Position numbers and translations under genes: made by a program. Below, piece by piece: positions 55,210-62,538 of a stretch of DNA of 64,000 nucleotides (positions are counted from its first letter, which is position 1; each line of letters starts with the position of its first letter). This stretch comes from Mixta tenebrionis (lineage in GTDB: Bacteria; Pseudomonadota; Gammaproteobacteria; Enterobacterales; Enterobacteriaceae): assembly GCF_006517625.1 (NCBI RefSeq), contig NZ_VHQI01000006.1:124001-188000 (forward strand), written 5' to 3'. The notes beneath the pieces were generated by a model. It was not told the DNA's origin. It made no database searches and saw only the letters and a program-made list of their open reading frames with translations.

Positions 55210-56403
55210 ATGTCTGAACAGCCTGCCCCGGAGGCGCCGCAAAGCAGCTTTCGCCTGAATCAGAAAATACTTTCCGTTGTGGTTTTCAATTTCGCCAGCT
55301 ATCTGACCATCGGTTTGCCGCTGGCGGTACTGCCTGGCTACGTGCATGACGTAATGGGCTACAGCGCCTTTTGGGCGGGACTGGTAATCAGCCTGCAGTA
55401 CTGCTCTACGCTGTTGAGTCGCCCGCATGCCGGGCGCTACGCCGATCTGTGGGGGCCGAAAAAGGTGGTCGTGTTCGGCCTGGGCGGCTGCCTGCTAAGC
55501 GGCATTTGCTATGCGCTGGCCGCGGTCAGCGCAGGCTGGCCGCTGGTAAGCCTGGCGCTGCTCTGTGCCGGCCGGCTGGCGTTGGGCGTAGGGCAAAGCT
55601 TTGCCGGAACCGGCTCGACGCTGTGGGGCGTCGGGGTGGTGGGATCGCTACATATCGGCCGGGTTATCTCCTGGAACGGCATCTGCACCTACGGCGCGAT
55701 GGCGTTGGGGGCGCCGCTTGGCGCGCTAATCTACCATTTTGGCGGCATCATGCTGCTGGCCTCGGTGATTATGCTGATTACGCTGGCGGCGATGCTGCTG
55801 GCTCTGCCGCGCCCGGCGGTAAAGGGGAGCAAGGGCAGCCCGCTGCCGTTCCGTGCCGTGCTGGGAAAAATCTGGCCTTTCGGCCTGCTGCTGGCGATGG
55901 GATCGGCAGGGTTTGGCGTGATCGCAACCTTTATTACCCTGTTCTACCAGGCGAAGGGCTGGTCGGGCGCGGCCTTTTCCCTGACGCTGTTCAGCCTGGC
56001 TTTTGTCGGGACGCGATTGCTGTTTCCCGGCAGCATTAACCGGCGCGGCGGCCTGCAGGTGGCGCTGTTCTGCTTTGCCGTGGAGGCGTTCGGCCTGTTT
56101 ATCGTTTGGCTCTCGTTTTCGCCCTGGATGGCGAACCTGGGCGCTTTGCTCACCGGAGCCGGTTTTTCGCTGGTGTTCCCGGCGCTGGGCGTTGCGGCGG
56201 TGAAAGCGGTGCCGCCGCAGAATCAGGGCAGCGCGCTGGCTACCTTCACCGCCTTTATGGATCTCTCGCTGGGCATTACCGGGCCGGTGGCCGGATTTAT
56301 TATGAGCTATGCGGGCGTGTCGGTCATTTATTTGCTGAGCGGCCTGCTGGTGTGTCTGGCGCTGCTGCTAACCTGGCGCAGGCGGCAATATATCAGCGCA
56401 TAA
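55210..56403 (+). CDS. yhhS: YhhS, MFS exporter (UPF0226 family)
   Basis: A 397-aa major facilitator protein with 12 helices. It is very similar to E. coli YhhS through SYLTIGLPLAVLPGYVHDVM, ISLQY...LLSRPHAGRYAD, GSTLWGVGVVGSLHIGRVIS and FSLVFPALGVAAVKAVP. In E. coli the family has been linked to drug and arabinose/glyphosate tolerance when overexpressed; the natural substrate is unknown. It stands alone beside the rhm and iol clusters. Confidence 0.92.
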   Translation: MSEQPAPEAPQSSFRLNQKILSVVVFNFASYLTIGLPLAVLPGYVHDVMGYSAFWAGLVISLQYCSTLLSRPHAGRYADLWGPKKVVVFGLGGCLLSGICYALAAVSAGWPLVSLALLCAGRLALGVGQSFAGTGSTLWGVGVVGSLHIGRVISWNGICTYGAMALGAPLGALIYHFGGIMLLASVIMLITLAAMLLALPRPAVKGSKGSPLPFRAVLGKIWPFGLLLAMGSAGFGVIATFITLFYQAKGWSGAAFSLTLFSLAFVGTRLLFPGSINRRGGLQVALFCFAVEAFGLFIVWLSFSPWMANLGALLTGAGFSLVFPALGVAAVKAVPPQNQGSALATFTAFMDLSLGITGPVAGFIMSYAGVSVIYLLSGLLVCLALLLTWRRRQYISA

Positions 56404-56475
56404 AAAAGGCCCCCGCAACGAGAGCCAGAAAAAGCAATGACATAAAACACAGATAACACCTGAGGCTGCTGTTGG

Positions 56476-57294
56476 CTACGCCTGCAGCAGTTGAATACTG
56501 CGCTGGATTTCGCGTTCGATATCCGCTTCGCTCCAGTTCGCCAGCGTTGATGAGAAAGGCTCAAAGGCGTAAATGCCGCGATAGCCCATCTTTTCAAGGC
56601 GATGCACCTGCGCCACGCTTCCCAGCACGTCCTTCTCGCTGAGCATGATGCGCTCTTCATCGGTCAGCTGGGCTTTCGGACGCGTATCCTCCACGCCGGA
56701 GAGGTGCACCAGGCCGATCGCGCTGACATCAATAATGCCGCTGGGGAACTCCTGCTCGGCTTTCTCATACAGATGATGATGGAAGGTATCGATCAGTACC
56801 TTAAAAGGCACCTGCGCATCGCGCAACAGCGCCTGCGTCTGTACGGCGGATCGCAGTGAACTTTGCGGGAAGCCCAGCGGCTCCACCAGGCCTTCAATGC
56901 CGTAGCGTTTGAATAGCGGGGCCAGTTTTTGCAGCGCGGCGATGGTTTTATCAACGGAAATCGGCTGGCCGTCGTTGAGCGGGCAGAGCACCAGAGCGTG
57001 CGCGCCGATCGCCTGCGCCTCTTTCATCAATCCCTCGGCGCGGTTCAGCAGATCGTCGTCCATATGGTTAAAAGGGTAAACCGCATTGATGGTAATAATC
57101 TCCATGCCGTACCGTTTCGCCAGCGTCCTGACCTGTTCATGGCTCAGATCGTCGGTGACTTTGCCGCTGGGCATGTCGTTACGTAACTCCACCTTATTCA
57201 GACCCAGGCGCTGTACCAGCCTGAAAAAGGTTTCGATGTCGAGATTCGGGGCGATTTTACGGTTGATACAGAAACGGCTGGAATCAATGGCCAT
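56476..57294 (-). CDS. iolI: Inosose isomerase (2-keto-myo-inositol isomerase)
   Basis: A 272-aa sugar-phosphate-isomerase-type TIM barrel. The IolI metal ligands are present in order: Glu in GLVEPLGFP, Asp in LIDTFHHH, His in GLVHLSGVED and Glu in YAFEPFS. The N-terminus SRFCINRKIAPNLDIETFF is typical of enterobacterial IolI. It converts scyllo-inosose to 1-keto-D-chiro-inositol. Start 57294 follows GCAGGAGCACATC. It is divergent from iolB, with ATTTCAT motifs in the shared upstream region. Confidence 0.88.
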   Translation of the reverse strand: MAIDSSRFCINRKIAPNLDIETFFRLVQRLGLNKVELRNDMPSGKVTDDLSHEQVRTLAKRYGMEIITINAVYPFNHMDDDLLNRAEGLMKEAQAIGAHALVLCPLNDGQPISVDKTIAALQKLAPLFKRYGIEGLVEPLGFPQSSLRSAVQTQALLRDAQVPFKVLIDTFHHHLYEKAEQEFPSGIIDVSAIGLVHLSGVEDTRPKAQLTDEERIMLSEKDVLGSVAQVHRLEKMGYRGIYAFEPFSSTLANWSEADIEREIQRSIQLLQA

Positions 57295-57736
57295 GATGTG
57301 CTCCTGCAAAGATATCAATTGAACCGATCGCATCGTTGCGCTCGGCGGCTGGCATAAAGAGAACATTTATTTCATATTTAAGGAAGATTGAAACTTAGGT
57401 TTTTCGATCTGCCTCGCAAAAATTTCATTTTAAAGCGGAGCGCCAGGCCTGAAACCGTTAACGGCTGCGGGTGAGTGATGTTGTCAGGTCGTGACGCCAC
57501 GCCGCCTGGAGCGGAGCGTGACGCTGAAACAGCGCTCCGTATTACGCAGAAAAATGCGAGCTGTTCCGCTAAAAAAACTTTTTTCAAAACTATCTGTTTG
57601 AAAAATTTATTCCGTTGTAATAGGGTGGAAATAACATCCCGGACGCGGACGTCTGAATGCGGCAAAGCCTGACAGGGCCGGGAAAACCGCACAGGCAACC
57701 CTGCGCCGGGCGGCTATTTCATCAAAGGAGGAGCGG
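57295..57736. promoter_or_regulatory. Divergent iolI/iolB control region
   Basis: 442 bp with no gene. It carries two copies of ATTTCAT (57369-57375 and 57422-57428), the second in the extended context AAAATTTCATTTTAAA. The AT-rich tract at 57560-57615 likely includes the iolB promoter. iolB has a strong AGGAGG ribosome-binding site at the right end. Confidence 0.5.
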
Positions 57737-58561
57737 ATGTCTTTGCTTGCTAAACGTCGGCAGCCTGACGCGAACGGGCGGATTCAGCATATTACGCCGC
57801 AAAGCGCCGGCTGGCGTTTTGTTGGTTTTGAAGTCTACCTGTTGCAAAAAGGCCAGACCCTGACGCTGGATAGCGCGGATAAAGAACTCTGTCTGGTGCT
57901 GGTGAGCGGTCTGGCTTCGGTGAAAACCCGCCATGCGGCGTTTCCCGGCATCGGCAAGCGCCAGTCGCCTTTTGAACGCACGCCGCCGTTCTCCGTTTAT
58001 GTTCCACACCACGATCGCGTTGAGGTTGTGGCTGATTCCGCCCTGGAGCTGGCCGTATGCAGCGCGCCCGGAAATGGCGAGCTGCCGGCGCGGCTGATCG
58101 CGCCGCAGGACGTTGGCGTCGAGCGGCGTGGAAAAGGGCGCAACAGGCGCCTGGTGCATAACATCCTGCCGGATGATAAGCCGGCCGACAGCCTGCTGGT
58201 GGTTGAAGTGTATACGGATGAGGGCGACACCAGTTCTTATCCCAGCCATAAGCACGATCGCGAAGATTCGCCGGATGAAACCTGTCTGGAAGAGACTTAC
58301 TATCACCGTTTCCAGCCGGAACAGGGTTTTGCGCTACAGCGGGTCTATACGGACGATCGGGAGCTGGATGAGTGTATGGCGCCCTATAATCACGACGTGG
58401 TGATGGTGCCGCGCGGCTACCATCCGGTTGCGACTATTGCAGGCTACAACAATTACTATCTCAACGTGATGGCGGGGCCGGTACGTAAGTGGAAGTTTAC
58501 CTGGGAGCAGGATCACGCCTGGATAAACAGCGACGCCTATCCCATCGCAGAGAAAAAATAG
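57737..58561 (+). CDS. iolB: 5-deoxy-glucuronate isomerase
   Basis: A 274-aa bicupin that converts 5-deoxy-glucuronate to 2-deoxy-5-keto-gluconate in myo-inositol catabolism. The metal site is visible as SYPSHKHDRE, LEETYYHRF and the C-terminal PRGYHPVATIAGYNNYYLNV. Length matches other IolB proteins. ATG lies just after an AGGAGGAG box. It is monocistronic, ending in a strong terminator. Confidence 0.95.
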   Translation: MSLLAKRRQPDANGRIQHITPQSAGWRFVGFEVYLLQKGQTLTLDSADKELCLVLVSGLASVKTRHAAFPGIGKRQSPFERTPPFSVYVPHHDRVEVVADSALELAVCSAPGNGELPARLIAPQDVGVERRGKGRNRRLVHNILPDDKPADSLLVVEVYTDEGDTSSYPSHKHDREDSPDETCLEETYYHRFQPEQGFALQRVYTDDRELDECMAPYNHDVVMVPRGYHPVATIAGYNNYYLNVMAGPVRKWKFTWEQDHAWINSDAYPIAEKK

Positions 58562-58583
58562 CGGCGACGCCCGGCGTCCAGAG

Positions 58584-58613
58584 AAAAGGCAGCGCAGGCT
58601 GCCTTTTAGCTTT
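58584..58613 (+). terminator. Terminator of iolB
   Basis: A perfect 10-bp stem AAAAGGCAGC-GCAG-GCTGCCTTTT, with the T-run within the 3' arm and TTTAG beyond, starts 23 bp after the stop codon. Confidence 0.8.
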
Positions 58614-58637
58614 ATTAGCGCTGGTGTTGCTGTAAAT

Positions 58638-58856
58638 ACGTTGCTTTTGCCGCGGTTAGCGCTGTTTTCCTGGGGATTACGTTGTTTTTGCCGCGGTTAG
58701 CGCTGTTTTCCGGGGGATTACGTTGCTTTTGCCGCGGTTAGCGCTGTTTTCCTGGGATTACATTACTTTTTCCGCGGTTAGCGCTGTTTTCCTGGGATTA
58801 CATTACTTTTGCCATAGTTAGCGTTATTTTCCTGGGATTACGTTGCTTTTGTTATG
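58638..58856 (+). repeat. Minisatellite of five 40/41-bp units plus a partial
   Basis: The unit is acgttgcttttgccgcggtt then agcgctgttttcctggggatt. Units 1 and 2 are 41 bp, units 3-5 are 40 bp, and a partial unit starts at 58840. Divergence increases to the right (unit 5 reads gccatagttagcgttatttt). It lies between convergent iolB and iolR and is non-coding. Confidence 0.9.
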
Positions 58857-58872
58857 GAGCTGTAGTGAAAAT

Positions 58873-58952
58873 AGCCACCAGCCACCAGCCACCAGCCACC
58901 AGCCACCAGCCACCAGCCACCAGCCACCAGCCACCAGCCACCAGCCACCAGC
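58873..58952 (+). repeat. Heptanucleotide microsatellite, 11.4 copies of AGCCACC
   Basis: Perfect tandem copies of the 7-bp unit run up to the base before the iolR stop codon (iolR is on the minus strand). On the iolR mRNA strand the tract reads GGUGGCU repeats, so the first bases after the stop are G-rich with regularly spaced GG pairs. It is slippage-prone and could form a two-tier G-quadruplex. Confidence 0.95.
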
Positions 58953-59795
58953 TTACTGTTTAGCGTTATTCAGCGCCAGCGAGACCGCCAGCGTTTGCGC
59001 CAGGCACAGCGAAGCAACCTGGGAGCGGAAGCCATCAACCTGAGCCTCGCGCACTACAAAGCATACGTCGCTGAAGGCGGCCAGCGGGCTAACCTGGCTG
59101 TCCGTAATCGCAATTTGCCGCGCGCCGCGGCGTGCGCCCATTTCCACCAGTTCTACCCCTTCGCGCGCATAGGGTGAATAGCTGATGGCGATAACCACAT
59201 CCCTGGGGTTCACCATGCTGAGCTGCTCGGTAAACATGCCGCCCAGGCCGTCGATCAAAAACGCGCGTCGTTCCAGATGGCGCAGGGCGTAGGTAAGGTA
59301 GGAGGCGACGCTGAAAGAGCGGCGCAGGCCGATAACGTAGATATTTTCCGCCTTGCTGAGCAGCTCTACCGCTTTATTAAGCTGCTCTGGATTGGTTTGC
59401 ATCGCCAGCTGCTGTAAAGCCTGGGAGTTCACCATAGTAAATACATTCAGGATTTCGGCTGGGTTTTCAGGCGAGGCCGCCGCCTCATCGGTTGCGGTTT
59501 GGCGGAACAGGCGCGCGCGCTCGGTATAGTTCACCGTTTCTTCCATCAGATGTTGACGAAAGACCTGTTTCATTTCATTGAAGCCGCTGAAGCCGAAGGC
59601 GTTCGAGAAGCGGATCAGCGTGGAAGGCGGCACGTCGGCCTGCTGGGCTATTGAGGCGACGGTATCAAAGGCGATGCTGTTGCTGTTATCAAGGATATAG
59701 CGCGCAACCTGCTTCAGACGTTTACTGAGCGTATCGTAGCGACGACGAATGTCGTCCTGGAGTAAAGAAAGCTGTGTCGGGTTATTAGTTGTCAT
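58953..59795 (-). CDS. iolR: RpiR/MurR-family regulator of inositol catabolism (IolR)
   Basis: 280 aa. The N-terminal HTH_6 domain (about 8-85; VARYILDNSNSIAFDTVASIAQQADVPPSTLIRF) and the C-terminal SIS domain (about 130-255; YVIGLRRSFSVASYLTYAL and VIAISYSPYAREGVELVE) are typical of RpiR regulators. Enterobacterial iol clusters such as that of Salmonella use an RpiR-type IolR repressor, so this is the likely local repressor. Two ATTTCAT motifs lie 65-100 bp upstream of its start, suggesting autoregulation. The stop codon abuts a 7-bp microsatellite. Confidence 0.88.
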   Translation of the reverse strand: MTTNNPTQLSLLQDDIRRRYDTLSKRLKQVARYILDNSNSIAFDTVASIAQQADVPPSTLIRFSNAFGFSGFNEMKQVFRQHLMEETVNYTERARLFRQTATDEAAASPENPAEILNVFTMVNSQALQQLAMQTNPEQLNKAVELLSKAENIYVIGLRRSFSVASYLTYALRHLERRAFLIDGLGGMFTEQLSMVNPRDVVIAISYSPYAREGVELVEMGARRGARQIAITDSQVSPLAAFSDVCFVVREAQVDGFRSQVASLCLAQTLAVSLALNNAKQ

Positions 59796-60054
59796 TACTT
59801 CGACCTGCTAAAAAATGATGGGTATTTTGCTAAGCGATATTCTATCAGACGGATGGAAAATTTCATTTGAAACCCCTGTTAGCAGAGTTTATTTCATAGC
59901 AACATGAATTACCTCACAAAACGTGATGTTTAATCCGTTTCTCTACGGCGAAAATCAGCGAAATCCTGAGGACAAGCGGGCGTTAACGGTAGTGAAAAAA
60001 TGGCAACGCCGCCGATATGCAGGCATCGGCGGCGTGTCGGGCAAGCTCAGCGCG
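59796..60054. promoter_or_regulatory. iolR upstream region with ATTTCAT motifs
   Basis: 259 bp. It contains ATTTCAT at 59860-59866 within GGAAAATTTCATTTGAAACC and again at 59891-59897. A hairpin GCCGCCGAT...ATCGGCGGC near 60009-60034 probably terminates the upstream iolC transcript (minus strand). No gene was seen. Confidence 0.5.
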
Positions 60055-61983
60055 CTAGCTGGCCTGCTGTAGCGGACGAGCCTCGCGCCAGTAGTTAATC
60101 AGCGTCAGGTAATTGTTCTTAACCTGCCGGATCAGCGCCTCATCGCTTAATTCTCCCTGCAGCCACTGGCGTGACGGCTGGCCGAAGATGGTGCGGCCAA
60201 CGGCAAATCCTTTTACCCACGGCGCCTGTGCCGCAGCGCGGAAGCCTGCCTTCAGCTTATCTTCCGGCGCATCCAGGCCTAGCAGCAGAATACCGCGGCA
60301 CCAGGGATCGTACTGCTCAATCAACGCGCCGATAGTTTGCCAGCTGGTCAGCGACAGCGGCGGCAGTTTCCACCAGTCCGGCCGCACGCCGAGGCGGTAA
60401 AAGTGCGTGATGATATCGATATAGTAAGACTCCTGACGATCGGGATTCTCCTCCGGCAGAATGATTTCCAGCAGCAGTTCATGACCTGATTTATTACAGC
60501 CGCGCCAGACGTCGAGAATCAGCTCGTCCTGCTGCCGGCGCAGTTCCGTGCTGTCGTGCGGATGATAAAACACCAGACATTTCACCACGTGTTCCTGCGG
60601 CCAGTCGATCAGCTGCGAGCCGATATTGCCATGTTCAAGGCGCAGTGGACGCGAGCCCGGCAGCTCAATGGGGCGGCCGATCCACCAGCCTTTGCCGGTA
60701 ATAGCGTTCAGCGCCTGCTGCCCGTAGGTGGTATCGGCCAGAATACCGCTGTTGTTCACCAGCCCGGCTTCGTCCGCCGCCGCTTCCGCCGCCTGCAACA
60801 GCAGCGTTTTCAGCCGGGGAATACGGGCAACGTCGGCGCCTGCCTCCTGCGCCATATCCACCAGCTGTTTGCGATGGTCGAAAGCGAAAACGCACAGCTC
60901 CTGCCAGCTTTTTTTGCGCGTGGTGACGCGGTGCAGATGGTTAAGGCGCTCGTCGCGATCGGGACGCGGTACTTCACGATCGCGGCTCAGGTAATCATCC
61001 AGCTCCGCTTTGGTCGGCATCGCCGGCGCGCAGCCATGACGCGATACCACCAGCGCGCCGCAGGCGTTGGCGTAACGGCAGGCCTGCCGCCAGCCTTCAT
61101 CATTGAGCCAGCCGCGCAGCAGGCCGGACATAAAGGCGTCGCCCGCGCCCAGCACGTTAAGCACGTCGACGCGCACGCCGCTTTGCAGCTCGGTTTTATC
61201 CCAGCTGTCCGGGATTTCGCCTTCAAACACCACGCAGCCTAACGGGCCGCGTTTGCATACCAGCGTCGCTTTGGTGGAGCGGCGTACGGTTTTTAAGGCG
61301 CTGAGCGTATCGGTGCTGCCGCCGGCAATATGAAACTCCTCTTCCGTGCCGACAATCAGATCGAAATAGTGCAACACTTCCTGTAGTTGCTGCGTCACCC
61401 GATCGGATTCGATAAAACGGGTTTCGCCGTCGCCCAGCGAGGTCAGCCCCCAGAGTACCGGACGATAGTCGATATCCAGCGCGGTGCGCAGGCCGTGACG
61501 GCGTGCGATCTCCAGCGCCTTCAGCACCGCCGCGCGCGTATCGGGATGGGAAAGATGGGTGCCGGTGACCGCTACCGCGCGGGCGGAGGCGATATAATCT
61601 TCATCGATATCCTGCGGCGTCAGGCCCATATCCGCGCAGTTATCGCGGTAAAAGATCAGCGGGAAGGTATCTTCATCTTTAATACCGAGGATCACCAGGC
61701 CCGTTAAACGTTTTTTATCGGTTATCAGGCACTGCGTATCGACGCCGACGCGCTGCAGCTCTTCACGCAGGAAGCGGCCATTATGCTCATCCCCAACGCG
61801 CGCCAGCATGGCGGACTTTAATCCCTGAATGGCGGTGCCGTAAGCGACATTGCCGGAAGAGCCGCCGAGGTATTTGGCAAAGGTGCTGGTATCTTCCAGA
61901 CGCGCACCGATTTGCTGTCCATAGAGATCAACGGCAATACGGCCGATACAAATCACATCAAGCCGCTTCTGTTGTGTACTCAT
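60055..61983 (-). CDS. iolC: IolC-DUF2090 fusion: 5-dehydro-2-deoxygluconokinase plus aldolase
   Basis: 642 aa. The N-terminal PfkB kinase (about 1-330) starts LDVICIGRIAVDLYGQQIG and carries the catalytic NVLGAGDAFMSGLLRG. It phosphorylates 5-dehydro-2-deoxygluconate. The C-terminal DUF2090 domain (about 345-640; WQELCVFAFDHRKQLVDMAQEAG, VKCLVFYHPHD) is the aldolase-type part that supplies IolJ activity in fused proteins, producing malonate semialdehyde and DHAP. Start MSTQQKRLDVICIG at 61983; the in-frame extension to 62121 is unconserved. It is divergent from iolD. Confidence 0.92.
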   Translation of the reverse strand: MSTQQKRLDVICIGRIAVDLYGQQIGARLEDTSTFAKYLGGSSGNVAYGTAIQGLKSAMLARVGDEHNGRFLREELQRVGVDTQCLITDKKRLTGLVILGIKDEDTFPLIFYRDNCADMGLTPQDIDEDYIASARAVAVTGTHLSHPDTRAAVLKALEIARRHGLRTALDIDYRPVLWGLTSLGDGETRFIESDRVTQQLQEVLHYFDLIVGTEEEFHIAGGSTDTLSALKTVRRSTKATLVCKRGPLGCVVFEGEIPDSWDKTELQSGVRVDVLNVLGAGDAFMSGLLRGWLNDEGWRQACRYANACGALVVSRHGCAPAMPTKAELDDYLSRDREVPRPDRDERLNHLHRVTTRKKSWQELCVFAFDHRKQLVDMAQEAGADVARIPRLKTLLLQAAEAAADEAGLVNNSGILADTTYGQQALNAITGKGWWIGRPIELPGSRPLRLEHGNIGSQLIDWPQEHVVKCLVFYHPHDSTELRRQQDELILDVWRGCNKSGHELLLEIILPEENPDRQESYYIDIITHFYRLGVRPDWWKLPPLSLTSWQTIGALIEQYDPWCRGILLLGLDAPEDKLKAGFRAAAQAPWVKGFAVGRTIFGQPSRQWLQGELSDEALIRQVKNNYLTLINYWREARPLQQAS

Positions 61984-62538
61984 ACCTGTTGTTTCCTTCT
62001 GTGATAAGCAGACACTGACGAGCGTCTCCAGAGAACTTTCGGGAAGCACCCGATAATCCGATCGCACCGGATCAACTGTGTTGGCAGTATGAGGAATAAA
62101 TATTCCAAAAACAATACACAATGAAATTAATAAGCCGGAATTGTGAGGAGGGTAAAACTCTCATTTCTTTTTAACCGCGTCTGGCTCAGGCGGATTGCGC
62201 CGACGCTCTCCACAGAAGGCGCTTTTTACCGTGCTTTTTACAGAAGTTAGCGCGGTAATAAAAATGAAATAGAATATTTGTTTTTATCGCCGTCCCGCGC
62301 CGTTGTTCCACCCGTTCTGGCGGCCAGGCCGCTTCCCACGCCGCTAAAATCGATTATTTGATCTCTCTCGCAAAATGAAATGTTTCTTCTGTAACCGTAT
62401 TTTATGAAAAAATTATTTGTTTATAATCGCCTCACGTTTCACTTACTGAACGTCGGCAGATATGCATTTCGGGCCGCCGACACTGGCGAATTGCGGCGCC
62501 TCTGCTGTAGCGGAACGCCGCGGGTAAAGGATAAGCAA
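61984..62538. promoter_or_regulatory. Divergent iolC/iolD control region
   Basis: 555 bp with no gene. It holds three copies of ATGAAAT (reverse of ATTTCAT) at 62121-62127, 62264-62270 and 62375-62381. The AT-rich stretches at 62230-62290 and 62380-62425 probably include the promoters. AAAGGATAAGC before the iolD ATG is its ribosome-binding site. Confidence 0.5.
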
